Source: Erodium maritimum | Taxonomy: Eukaryota; Streptophyta; Magnoliopsida; Geraniales; Geraniaceae | Assembly: GCA_963921825.1 (NCBI GenBank) | Contig: OY997591.1 | Span: forward strand, 39,887,825 to 39,951,824 | Direction of reading: 5' to 3' | DNA: 64,000 nucleotides | Shown: one piece after another, positions 9,901 through 19,883 of the stretch | How positions within the stretch are numbered: position 1 is the stretch's first letter | Layout of the letters: every line of letters starts with the position of its first letter | Notes under the pieces: generated by a model | What the model saw: the letters and a program-made list of their open reading frames with translations, nothing else | The model's database searches: none | Told to the model about the DNA's origin: nothing | Position numbers and translations under genes: made by a program

Positions 9901-10294
9901 GGTACTTGAATTGGGGACTGTAGCCCGGGTGTTGGGTTTGGTTTTAGTGTTACTGGCTTTTCTGCTAATTATGTCGTAGTCAGTCTGTTATCCGTGGTGG
10001 TGAGCGAACGCTCACCCCTAGCTTCTTTTCCTACAGGTACTGTTCGTGGGACGGACTAGGTGAGCTCTCGAAGCTTGTGGAGCTAGGAGCGGAGTCCGGG
10101 TTTTGTCTTTTGAGTTTAGTGACGGATGCCGTGTACTATTGTCCACTTGTTGGGACGTGTCGTTAAACTGTAATTATTATTTTGTTGAACTAAATTGGCT
10201 TTTTTAGTGATTTAATGAAACCAGGTTTCAAGTGTTTTTATGTTTTTAAAACGTTCGCGTCCCGAGTTCGATTTACTGAAATTGGGGCGTGACA
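6972..10294 (+). repeat. Gypsy-1 3' LTR (3323 bp)
   Basis: Near-identical to the 5' LTR, with about 17 substitutions by eye and one 13-bp site II unit fewer in its promoter block (7085-7152). The TATA palindrome is at 7115-7132 and the telo-box palindrome at 7133-7152. Tandem arrays start at about 8998 (37 bp) and at 9471 (48 bp). The predicted donor GT is at 7640 and the acceptor ends at 10036. It ends GTGACA followed by the target duplication GAGAT. Confidence 0.95.
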
Positions 10295-11310
10295 GAGATA
10301 AACTTGGGTCCCCATTCATACAAAGTTCTGGTTTCTCCTATAGACAACTCATCTCTCCTAGTTTATACTCACACAACTTCATCCCCTTCTCTAAGTGACA
10401 CATCCTCACCAACTCAATTAGGCTCAGACTCCTTCTCTAGCATTTTGGGGAGATTTATTGACTCCATCAGATGAAAGAGATCCTTCAACAACTTCTCTAC
10501 CAAACTCATCTGTCGAAAAAATGAATGCCGGGGATATTAATTGACAACATTCCGGGGAGCTTGAGTTATTATTGTAGAATAGATTGCCTTCAAACATTTA
10601 CTCTCCAGAGGCTCTGACACCTACTCATGATCCTCTCATTCTAAATTTGGAGTTAGTTGAAACTCCAAGTAGAAGTACTTCTTTAGTAAACAATCAAGTT
10701 ACATCTCAGAATTTAGTTGTCCAAGAACCAATTCTTGTGGAGCAAGTCCAGATGCAAAGCTTGGAGAGTATTGACCCTACTAAAGCTCATACATTGGGAA
10801 CACAAGCAATAAATGCTTCCTCATATACCAACGTTCTTCTCTCTTCTTTGGGGCGACATGAGAGTATTTTAAACTCCAGGGAGAAGAATTGTGTGGTAGC
10901 TGACACTCCTTGCACTACAGATGGGAGTTTAAACTCTAACATGCCTTCTTTTACAACTGGAAAGAAAGGAAAGAAGAGTAAGAAAGTATCTAAATAGTTC
11001 TTCAGCTATGCCACCAGATCAAGGAAAGGCCATCAAGTTCCTATACATGAGAGTTGTGACAAGGTAGTGAGGAATAGAAAGGCTAGGAGAGATTCATCCT
11101 CACCAAAAAACCCTCTTTACCCTTAGGAATACTACAAAGAATTAGGGCTCAAAGCTTTTGTAGAAGATGAAAGTGTAGTAGAGCAGTTTAATAATTTGGA
11201 GGCTGAGATAGCACATAGGGTAAATTTTGAGACTAATTTAGGTGAAGACTTTGTTGATCTTGATGATGAAGCAGATCCGGTCCCATAAGGATCTGAGGTG
11301 GAGAAACACT
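10295..11310 (+). pseudogene. LINE-A ORF1, downstream part
   Basis: ORF1 of the host LINE continues here. The first open piece (10300-10474) is rich in Ser, Thr and Pro and runs directly on from the fragment at 1-101. After a stop and a frame change, a second piece (10584-10997) ends in a basic GKKGKKSKK stretch. Further scrambled frames run to the start of ORF2. No zinc knuckle or RRM is evident. The identification comes from continuity with the insertion target and from position just upstream of the endonuclease of ORF2. Stops and frameshifts show the element is long dead. Confidence 0.65.
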
Positions 11311-11319
11311 GATCCTAGA

Positions 11320-14300
11320 ATGTTCCTCTCATGGAACATGAGAGGCTCCTCTTCATCTCAGAAGAGGAGAACTTTAAAAGAAGTCTGTAATAACAACTCT
11401 CCCTTCTTTATCACGATTCAAGAGACAAGAATGGAACTGATTAAACAAAGCTTCCTAAGATCTGCAGGACTTTTGTATCAATGGGAATTTGATATCATTG
11501 CTTCCTAGGGAAAGGCTGGAGGTATTCTTTCTGCTTGGAGATCTGACTCTTGGACTAATAAGTTGGAAAGGGCTTTCATTTGGTGTGGTAACCGCACACC
11601 CCTGTGTATTGTTGTTTGCATTGTGAATATATACGCCCCTTACTCTAATTCAGGAATGACTTCTGTTTGGTCCTCTTTAACTTTGGAACTCCAAGACATT
11701 CCTCTCCCTCTCATCTGTGCAGGAGATTTCAACTCAGTGTCTCATGCATAAGAAAAATTAGGTCTCATGTCATTCCAATCTAGTCTACTTCACTTTAATA
11801 ACTTCATTTTGCAGAATGGGCTTATTGATCTCCGTCTGTCTACTTGGTTTGGTGGGAATTCATCTACCTCAAGACTTGACAGATTCTTGCTTGCTCCTCA
11901 AGTAATCTCCATTTGGCCCAATATAGTTCAAAAATGTCTTCCCAGACTGCTATCTGATCACAATCCTATAACAATCTCCCTGCCTATGTTGAATGGGGGT
12001 CCTAGACCCTTCAAGTTTGTTAATGCCTGGTTGGATCATCCTCAATTTTTCAAGTCTGCAAAGTCCTTCTGGGAATCAACTCAGGTGGAAGGCTATCCAT
12101 CTTTCATTTTGTGGAACAAATTTAAGCTTCTAAAAAATTTCCTCAAGGATTGGAACATTAAGGTATTTGGTCATCTGGAAGAAGATATCAGATCCATCAG
12201 ACTTGAGATCAATTCTCTAGATAGTCTCATTGAAGAGAGGGCTCTTATTCCTTCTAAAATTTCAAGAAGGTCATACCTGCAAGCAATACTTACTCAGAAA
12301 CTCAAATTATTGTCCAAGGTTTAGAAACATAAATACAGAGTCAGATGGAATTTACATGGGGACAGATGCACCAAATAATTTCACATAGTGGCTAATTATA
12401 ATGGGGCTAGGAAAAGAATTACACAGATTTGTGACAATGGTTTATTACGTAGTACTCCTCTAGAGATCCAATATGTAGCAACCACTCATTTTGCTAAAAG
12501 ATTTCACAAATCCTCCTCAATAATTATTGATCTCTCTTCTCTTCCTTTTAACCATATCTTTGATTCTAAGTCCCAAGTATTGGAGAGAAATTCATAGAAT
12601 TTGGAGTTTTCACCGCCATCTCTTCTTGCAATGGGAGCAAAGCCCCTGGCCTTGATGGTTTCTCTTTCAAATTCATCCAAAAGTGATGGTCCTTCTTTCC
12701 TTCCATATTAATACTTTCCTTGATAAAGGATTAAACTCCTCATTCATTGTATCATCCCTAAAATACCCAATCCACAATCTTCAATGAATTCAGGCCAATC
12801 AACCTAATTGTGGCCCCCTATAAGATTTTATCCATAGTACTTGCTGCAAGGCTTAAGACTGTGATGGATCAGTTGGTAAATGAAGTGAAACCAGTTTTTT
12901 ATCAGGTAGACAAATACTAGATGGAGTCTTAATAGCCTCAAAGATGATCCAAAATTCTTAAAAAGACTAAGGAGGAAGTAATTATTCTCAAAGTAGATTT
13001 TGAGAAAGCATATGATTGTGTGGATTGGGAGTATTTGCTGGGAATTCTGAAAACAATGGGCTTTGGCAGCAAATGGATCAACTGGATTTCTCAGTGCATC
13101 ACAGTTTGGTCTTTAGTTCTCATAAATGGCTCCCCTTCTGAGGATTTTAAGTTAGAGAGAGGATTAAGGAAGGGAGGCTCTCTCTCACCTCTTCTCTTTT
13201 CTCTCATTGCTGAAGGTTTGCATCAACTCATGGTCAAAGGTATTGCTGAGAACATGTTCCAAGGCATTAGTTGTGGACCTTTTGGACCTTTTATCTCTCA
13301 TCTATAGTTTGCTGATGATACATTGATGATGATCAAGGCCAATTCCCTCTCCATACTTCATCTCAAAAATACATTGAGAACTTTTGAACTCAGCTCTGGT
13401 CTAAAGATCAACTACAACAAGTCTCAAGTCATACTTCTAAATCCTCATTCCCTCACAAAATTGGAGGTCTCATCAATCCTAGGCTGCTCCATCTCTACCC
13501 TACTTATTGATTATTTAGGATTTTAACTGGGTGCCAATCCAAGAAGGTTCAAAACTTGGATCCCCATCATAGAAAAATTTAAAAAGAAGCTAGGCCTATG
13601 GCATTCCAAGCTCCTTTCTTTTGGAGGAAGACTCACATTAATCAAATCATCTCTCAATTCCCTCCCTTTGTATTATATGTCCCTCTACAAGTCTCCCTCT
13701 AGGGTTATCAAAGAAATGGAGAAATGGCAGAGGAGGTTTTTGTGGAATGGCTCCAACATTAAAAAGGTTTTGCACAAGGTCAAATGGAATTTGATTTGCA
13801 AATATGGAGAGCATGGGGGGCCTTGGAGTTAGGAATCTCTACATAATGAATAAAGCTCTTCTCTCTAAATGGTGGTGGAGGTTTACTGTGGAGAAGAATT
13901 CTCTTTGGAAATCAATCATTCGCAACAGATTTGGTTGGAGCACTGATGACTGGAATCTCTTCTCTAATCCTATTGCTCCAAGCTAGACATTTTTGGCACA
14001 TGTTAATTCTCTCCTTTCTGATTTGAGATTCAGAGAAGCTCTTGGCCATGATGGCTTCAATTGGATGGTGGTTACAAGCTCTAGATTTAGTTTCTGGGAT
14101 GATCCTTGGTTTACAGCTCTCCTCTTAGACACAGATTACCTAGATTATATCTTCTCAGTCTCTACAAAAGAGAAAAGGTATCATTTTTCTGGAACGATGG
14201 GAATTGGCTCATACACTTCAAGAAGGAATTGAGAAACTGGGAGCTTGGTGAATTTTTATCTCTATGTGATCTCATCAGTCCTATACATTTACAAAGCTCT

Positions 14301-14820
14301 AGAGATGATAGAGTGGTGTGGAGAGGGGATCCAAATAAATTTTCAGTTCACAACAAGTATACTTATCTATTGAATGAAAACTCATATGTGGAAGATTGGG
14401 CTGTAGTGCTTTGGTCACACAACATCCCCCCAAATTTTTTGCCTTTGTTTGGCTTGCTTGCCTAAAAACTATCCCCACCAAATCCTTCTTGGAATCCAGA
14501 GGCTTTATCTTTTCTCTAGAGGAGTCTTTATGCCCCTTGTGTGGATGGGATTATGAGGATTCTTCTCATCTCCTTCTCACTTGTAATTTTGCTTGGGAAG
14601 TTTGGAGCTTGGTCCTCAAGTGGTGGGGGACTCTGGGAGTGTTGAGAGCTGAACTGAGATCTGCCATCACGGCTTGGAAGGGCCTCATTCCATCCTCCTC
14701 GTCTAAATAATGGAACATCATTTTCTTCTACACTATGTGGCACATCTGGTTAGCCAGGAATCAAAGGGTCTTCAATGATACCTGGGTTTCTCCTTCTGCA
14801 ATACTCATCAACATTCAAAT
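11320..14820 (+). pseudogene. LINE-A ORF2 (endonuclease-reverse transcriptase), broken
   Basis: A non-LTR retrotransposon polyprotein, which nicks target DNA and reverse-transcribes the element RNA. The APE-type endonuclease starts at MFLSWNMRG (11320), with ITIQETR, NIYAPY, CAGDFN and SDHNPI in order to about 11980. Reverse transcriptase follows: VDFEKAYD near 13000, then the catalytic FADD at 13308-13319, preceded by an in-frame stop. The C-terminal CCHC-like motif CPLCGWDYEDSSHLLLTC lies at about 14531-14584. Many stops and frameshifts occur, for example after 11505, at 11749 and at 12322. The gene is cut at 14820 by the Copia-A LTR. Its 3' end was not found elsewhere in the window. Confidence 0.92.
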
Positions 14821-16454
14821 TATTAGTCTTAGTGCCCGTAGTTCAATCCTAAATGTTCAAATGTCCAAAATTAAAGCGGCTTTATATTACTTATGTGTTG
14901 AAGTAATATATCGATGTGTGCTCTGATCTATGCCCACAATGCGAATAGAACCATAGATCGAGATAGATAACACTCGATGGGTCCCTAGTCAACAAAGTTT
15001 CACTAGAAGCGACTAGTATGAAATATGGCTCTTTATGGCTTACGTTCTGATAGTCATTGGAATGGGATTCCAGAGTCTGATCATAGATATCATGTGCGAC
15101 ATGATATTGGACGACCCGACATGAATATGTTCCATAGATCAAGTCATGAACATATTCATTGTCATAGCTTGTCATGTATCCTTAGATCAAGGAGTCTTTG
15201 TGATCGCTATGGAGTAAACAACTGAGTTTGACTTCAGCCTAACGTTGTCCGTAATAGACCTTCCATAATGGCCAGGATTGGCTTGGGGACAGACTGCATG
15301 AGTGATGCGAAAGACGGCTAAGGGATTTATCCCTCATACTGCGGTATGGGAAAGATATCGGTTCTCGGCCGCTTGATCGAGAGTGACTAAAAGAATAGCA
15401 TGGCCATGCACATGATAATGTGTATCATATATTCAGTCATATCACATATCAAGGAACAATGATTGAGAATAATAAGGATGACGGCTCTATGTCGTATCTC
15501 AATCAGGATATCGGAGATAAAAGGATAATGATAGGGATGACGGAAAGGTTAGAATCGACAGGGTCGATTCGTTGTGCAGTGTTAGGCAATATTAATGTCT
15601 CGTTAGTTGCCACTTTTATGGGATCAAGTAAAATAGGATTTTACGTTGATCTATCGGCATGCATAAACCTAAAGGTCACACCGGAGGATGAAACTCATTG
15701 ACATATGGGAGTTATCTTGGGACATGACCAAAACTGGGTTTTGGGTCATGTGCCCGTAAGTGAATAGCACATTACGGATCGAAACAAAAGCTTGGAGTCT
15801 TGGGATTGATCACGTCGGATAATGTTGGACATTTCCGGTATGAAAGGCTTGGAGGCGATGATAGCATCACGGGACCTCGTTGGGAATGGCCACGAGCCAT
15901 GTTCTAAGAGGCCCATGAGAGGCCCATGCAACCAGACCCATGGAACTAATTAATCAAGTCTAGATTAATTAGTACTAAGTAAGCAAGACAAGGATTAAGG
16001 TGTAGGTGATTCACAACCTAACCCCATCTTGTCTAGCCTTGGTTAGCACCATACTTGTCCTATTTACACTATACTTGGCCCATGCTTTTAGTTTGACAAG
16101 TTGATGGGGTTTGTTATGTTTAAGTTATCTTTTTTCAACATAACAAATAGAAGACAAGAATAGAATAGACAACTTCTCTCCCTCCCCTCCCCAATTTCGG
16201 CCATGGATGTGTTCTTCTTCCATTTTGTGTTCTTGAGTCCTCTAAGCTTAGAACTATGTGGCTTTCATTCCTTGGAGGATACGTAGGCGTCTTGGAGACT
16301 CAAGCCAAATCATTCGTTACCCGGTGTTCTTGTTTTGGTAAGAAGTAGTGATGAATTTTTCTCTTGTGAATCCATTATTTGTTAGTTATTCCTGGTTTTC
16401 ATTGATTTTCTGCAACGAGTTGGTTTATCTCCAACCCTACCTCGATACCCAACA
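14821..16454 (+). repeat. Copia-A 5' LTR (1634 bp)
   Basis: Aligns with the 1687-bp LTR at 62210-63896 and with the solo LTR at 40778-42464. It starts TATTAGTC, with the expected TG mutated to TA, and ends CCCAACA before a primer-binding site. A short deletion near the start removes the segment containing ATATATCATCG that the other copies have. The insertion point lies in LINE-A ORF2. The expected duplication (CAAAT, 14816-14820) has no partner in view because the 3' end of the element is missing. Confidence 0.9.
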
Positions 16455-16455
16455 G

Positions 16456-16467
16456 TGGTATCAGAGT
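16456..16467 (+). other. Primer-binding site of Copia-A
   Basis: TGGTATCAGAGT lies one base after the LTR. It has one mismatch to the initiator-Met tRNA complement. Confidence 0.9.
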
Positions 16468-16580
16468 TGTGCTACCTTCGGGACTCACAAGACGGTGTTG
16501 AAAGTTTCGGTTTTGACATGTTAATTTGCCAAATTGTTTGATAACATGTTTTAAATTCTTGTTTATGGTTTTAATGCATG

Positions 16581-17897
16581 CTTTTTGGATAAGCGCAAAA
16601 ATTTATTAAAAAAGATACTTTCCAAGCAGGAAAATATCTGAAGAACGAAACCACGATTACAAAGGAGCTCCCGGCAATGGAGCTTAAAGGCACTAACCTT
16701 TAAATCCAAAAAAAGGGTAGTCCACATAAAAGAAAAAATACATCCAAGAAAAGTAAACAAAGAGCAAAAACATCAATTCTCCTTGTTGCCTGGGGAGGCG
16801 CCCTTAGGCTTGAACGTCGTCCGACTCTGAAAATCCACAGCTGAAGGGACAGTTGCTAAAGCCCTTTCCTTGCTCATGGATCTCGTTGTAGGTTTTACCA
16901 CGACCCTAACTAGTTGCATCAGAGCTTCTTTATAACCCTTTTCTCCATTACCCAGAACCGAGTCTTTCGAGGCGCCAACCAACTGAGCCAGAGGAAGGCC
17001 TGGGCCATGTGCTATATGAACTTCTGCTAGACTTCCAGGCTGAACATCAGTCAAGACAGGAGCCTCGGAAATTACTGACCCCGATCCAATAGGTGCAACG
17101 GCTAGTGATTGGGTTGTAAGAGGAACTGGGCCTAAACCAAGCCCAGCCCTTGAGGTATCAATCACCCCATCGGCAGAAGCAATATGCATAGCCAAACCAG
17201 CAAAGACGTTGGCGATTTGGGCCTTCTCGCCATGGGCCAATGCCAGCCCACTATCAGAACGGTCCAAAACACTGTCTTCCCCACACGTCGCACCAGACGC
17301 AGTAACAGACGCAGGTCGTAGATCACCGGCATATTCGATGCCAGCCATGCCAGAAGATTGAACCCACGATTTCAAGAATTTTTGAAATTCAAATAACAAA
17401 CACTTGATCTCCGGAGACGGGAGACCTGAGATTGGCCCGTCATCGGCAGGAAAAATTAATTTCCTGGAACCTAAACCACGATTTTCCATTCCTGGCCGAG
17501 CCGGCACTACCATGAGAATGTAACCATTTAGTTTGTACCCATGGTAGCTATCAACCACCTTCGCATCAGCAGAAGAGGTTGCAAATGTCACGAAACCAAA
17601 AAAAATTCGTCCCTTGTTCGGCTCTTCAAAACAGAGCACGCTTCAATCACTCTGAATGGCCCGAAGAAATTTCTGACCCAGTCCTCTGTAGGACCAAAAG
17701 GAAGGTTACATACAAAAATTTCAGAAGACTCATTCCTACAGACAAGGTCAGACGACGATGAACCAATCTCCCGCTGCGACTTCGACTGTGAAATCGTAAC
17801 AGGTCTCATCCGGATTTGCTGCTTCACTGAATTGCTTCGGAATAGGAACCACAGAATCCCCGGAGCCAAATGCCCCCTGCGCCTCGCCATACCCGGA
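16581..17897 (-). mobile_element. ORF1-only LINE-like insertion with 16-bp TSD
   Basis: A 1.3-kb insertion between perfect 16-bp direct repeats ATGGTTTTAATGCATG (16565-16580 and 17898-17913), a length typical of LINE integration. On the minus strand it contains an RRM-type reading frame and a 190-bp tail ending in TTAATAAATTTTTGCGC and a short A-rich end at 16581, like a LINE 3' end. There is no endonuclease or reverse transcriptase. It is either an ORF1-only LINE derivative or a retro-copied mRNA of an RRM protein. The first is favoured because of the LINE-like tail. Confidence 0.75.
16773..17890 (-). pseudogene. RRM protein (LINE ORF1-like), one frameshift
   Basis: Two overlapping minus-strand frames (17890-17588 and 17639-16773) together encode an RNA-recognition motif. 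The first supplies the RNP2-like strand IFVCNLPFG and helix 1. The second supplies the RNP1-like KGRIFFGFVTF and the closing strand GYILMVVPAR. They join by a frameshift near 17620. A roughly 200-residue tail without recognisable domain follows, containing VKPTTRSMSKERA and ending KEN. RRMs are known in ORF1 proteins of some plant L1 LINEs, where they bind element RNA. The tail after the RRM is low in identifiable motifs. The alternative is a processed pseudogene of a host RRM gene. Confidence 0.65.
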
Positions 17898-18886
17898 TGG
17901 TTTTAATGCATGTAAAATGAAATTTTGAAAAATATTTCAAATCTGGAACTTTTGAAAAAGTTTGATATTTCGGGTGTCGGGAGCGGGACTCTCGGAGAAC
18001 CGAAACCGGGACCGAACGGGGCTCCGTTGGACGGAGCTAGGCCGAGCATGACCATTGGATGTTTGATATGCCGGGGACGAACCGTTTTGTTTGTCATGAC
18101 GAGTTTGGAACCATCATGACAAACTCGAAAATCATATATTCAAAAGTTTAATTTTTGAACGGTTTCGATAAATCGAGCACCAATTTTTTTTGAAACTTGG
18201 CTATTAATTAAAACCGGAAAATCACATGATGTGGGATAACGTGCTTGATTGATAACACGATGTGTGATGTGATGTTGGCATGGTGTACATAATAGCCCCG
18301 AGCTCGTTTTAATTATTTACCGCTTTTCACAGCCTGCGAGCCGTTAGAGTTAGCATGTAATTATTCTTTCAAGGTGTGGTCGTCGAACCACTTATTTGTA
18401 ATATTCATGTATTCCCGACATGCGATTCGTCTATTAAAATGTAATATTTTACTCAAGACGAAGAATGGGCGAAAAGGTCATTTGGTGGCTTTTCGGGTGT
18501 TGGCATCGGCTTGGGGTCGATGGAGCTCAAGAAGCTAGTGGGAGTTAGTTTAGGGGGATATTATGTGCACATTTATCGCTTTATTCTTGTTTTAGTTTTT
18601 GCATGATTAATTCTATGTGTTTTAGAATTGCATGCTTAACTTTATTTACCGAGCATATATCACCTCACATGCAACGATAAAATTAGATTTTAATCCTTAT
18701 TTGTGATCCCTTAGAAACATCATTGCATTGGATGTAGTTGACGGGTTCGAAGGAAGAATTATATTGGATGTAATCGGAGGCATCATTACATTTACAATGT
18801 AGTTGATGTGCTCATCGCATCTTGGATGTGCCTAAAGTTTTAAACACAACCTGATAAGTAAAAACGGGTCATGTCCGATACCTCCC

Positions 18887-19000
18887 TGTTAGATAAGATA
18901 TACCTCATTTGTATTTTGTATATTGGATAATATTTATCTTGTAACAAATCCATATTTATAGCAATTACAGTTAATGAGAAGATCAGGAATCACAAAATCA
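18887..19000 (+). repeat. Copia-B 5' LTR
   Basis: 108 bp align with the 3' LTR with a few substitutions. The last few bases (CACAAAATCA against CACATTCCATCA) differ by an indel, so the exact end is uncertain. No TGGTATCAGAGC follows. Confidence 0.85.
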
Positions 19001-19880
19001 AATCTGATTTTCGCTTCCGCTTCCATTTTTCTTCTCTCGGAGTTCGTGTTCTATTCTTCTGATCGCGTTTCTGCGTCATCTACGACCTGCGATTTCCTCC
19101 TCTGCTGATCACAGTTTCTTCTGTCAGTGCTGCGTCTGAAGCCCAGTCGTGTTTCTGTGCTTCAGAGTCCACAGGCATTCCCCCTCAAGCCCATTTGAAG
19201 CTGCTTCGTCCACCCGTTCCAGGCCTGAATCGCGGCTCACGTCTGCATCATAGTATCGCAACTCAGTATCGCAACTCACGTCTGCAAATCGCGATTCCAA
19301 CATCCTGCGATCGTATCTTCCTCTCCTGCGATTCCAACTCCGGTCTGCAATTCGCGATTCCGACCTCTACGATCGCATCCTCCTGCGATTCCAACTCAGG
19401 TCTGCAATTCCGATTCCTGCGATTTCAACTCCTGCGATCGCATCCTCCTCTGTTGCGATTCCAACTCCGGTCTGCGATTCCGACCCCTACTGCTCCTGCA
19501 CATCGCGTCTGATCGAGCTGCTGCTTGCGCGAATCCATTTGCTGATCGCGACTTCTACTACTCGCGCAAATCGCGGCTTCGTCTCCAATATGGTGACGTC
19601 GATAAAAGGCTCCAGGCCTGCAAACTCATACTGGCAGACTCAATAGCACGGTTGGGCCTCTCCCTCTCAGGCCTGTAATGGACAACAACAGTTGTGGGAT
19701 GGACCGCCGTTTTGGGCCTAGAACTCCTCTCAGTTGACAGTCCAGCATCAGCCAGCGTGGAGTCAGATAGCGCGTCCGCCTCCTCTCTACCTTTACCCAA
19801 CAACGCTTGGGCCTTCTCCTCAGAAACATCAACATCATCTGGCCAATTCGGCCTCTCCAGTTCCTACGGACATCGATCGA
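19001..19880 (+). other. Copia-B 5' internal region with degenerate repeats, gag absent
   Basis: No gag domain is visible. At 19225-19500 there are about eight imperfect repeats built on TGCGATTCCAACTCCGGTCTG with scattered GCGATCG, spacing variable. The open frames here follow the repeats and look non-coding. Normal copia elements carry gag at this position, so gag was deleted or replaced. Confidence 0.6.
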
Positions 19881-19883
19881 GCC

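Larger units (their letters stand above)
102..10294 (+). mobile_element. Gypsy-1: non-autonomous Ty3/gypsy retrotransposon with intact ends
   Basis: A complete LTR-retrotransposon structure. Two LTRs start TGTAAAGACC and end GGGGCGTGACA, and the element is flanked by the 5-bp duplication GAGAT (97-101 and 10295-10299). A primer-binding site for initiator-Met tRNA follows the 5' LTR and a polypurine tract precedes the 3' LTR. The internal region is only about 3.5 kb and lacks gag and most of pol, so the element must have moved using proteins supplied by a relative. By eye the two LTRs differ by about 17 substitutions and one 13-bp indel over 3.3 kb, so the insertion is recent. It lies in the same orientation as its LINE host. 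The C-terminal integrase sequence resembles the chromodomain-bearing Tekay/Del lineage (inference). Confidence 0.95.
16468..18886 (+). other. Copia-A leader and gag start, interrupted
   Basis: Leader sequence matches the last 90 bases of the window. It is split by the insertion at 16581-17897 and resumes at 17914. No gene is seen in 17914-18870. At 18871 an ATG opens MSDTS..., which continues after the Copia-B insertion as QLSTPYYLPI at 23216, the probable gag start of Copia-A. Copia-B therefore landed within the first six codons of gag. Confidence 0.6.

Noticed and set aside
17925-18119. Open frames on both strands in the Copia-A leader
   Set aside because: Short, overlapping on opposite strands, no domain; leader sequence.
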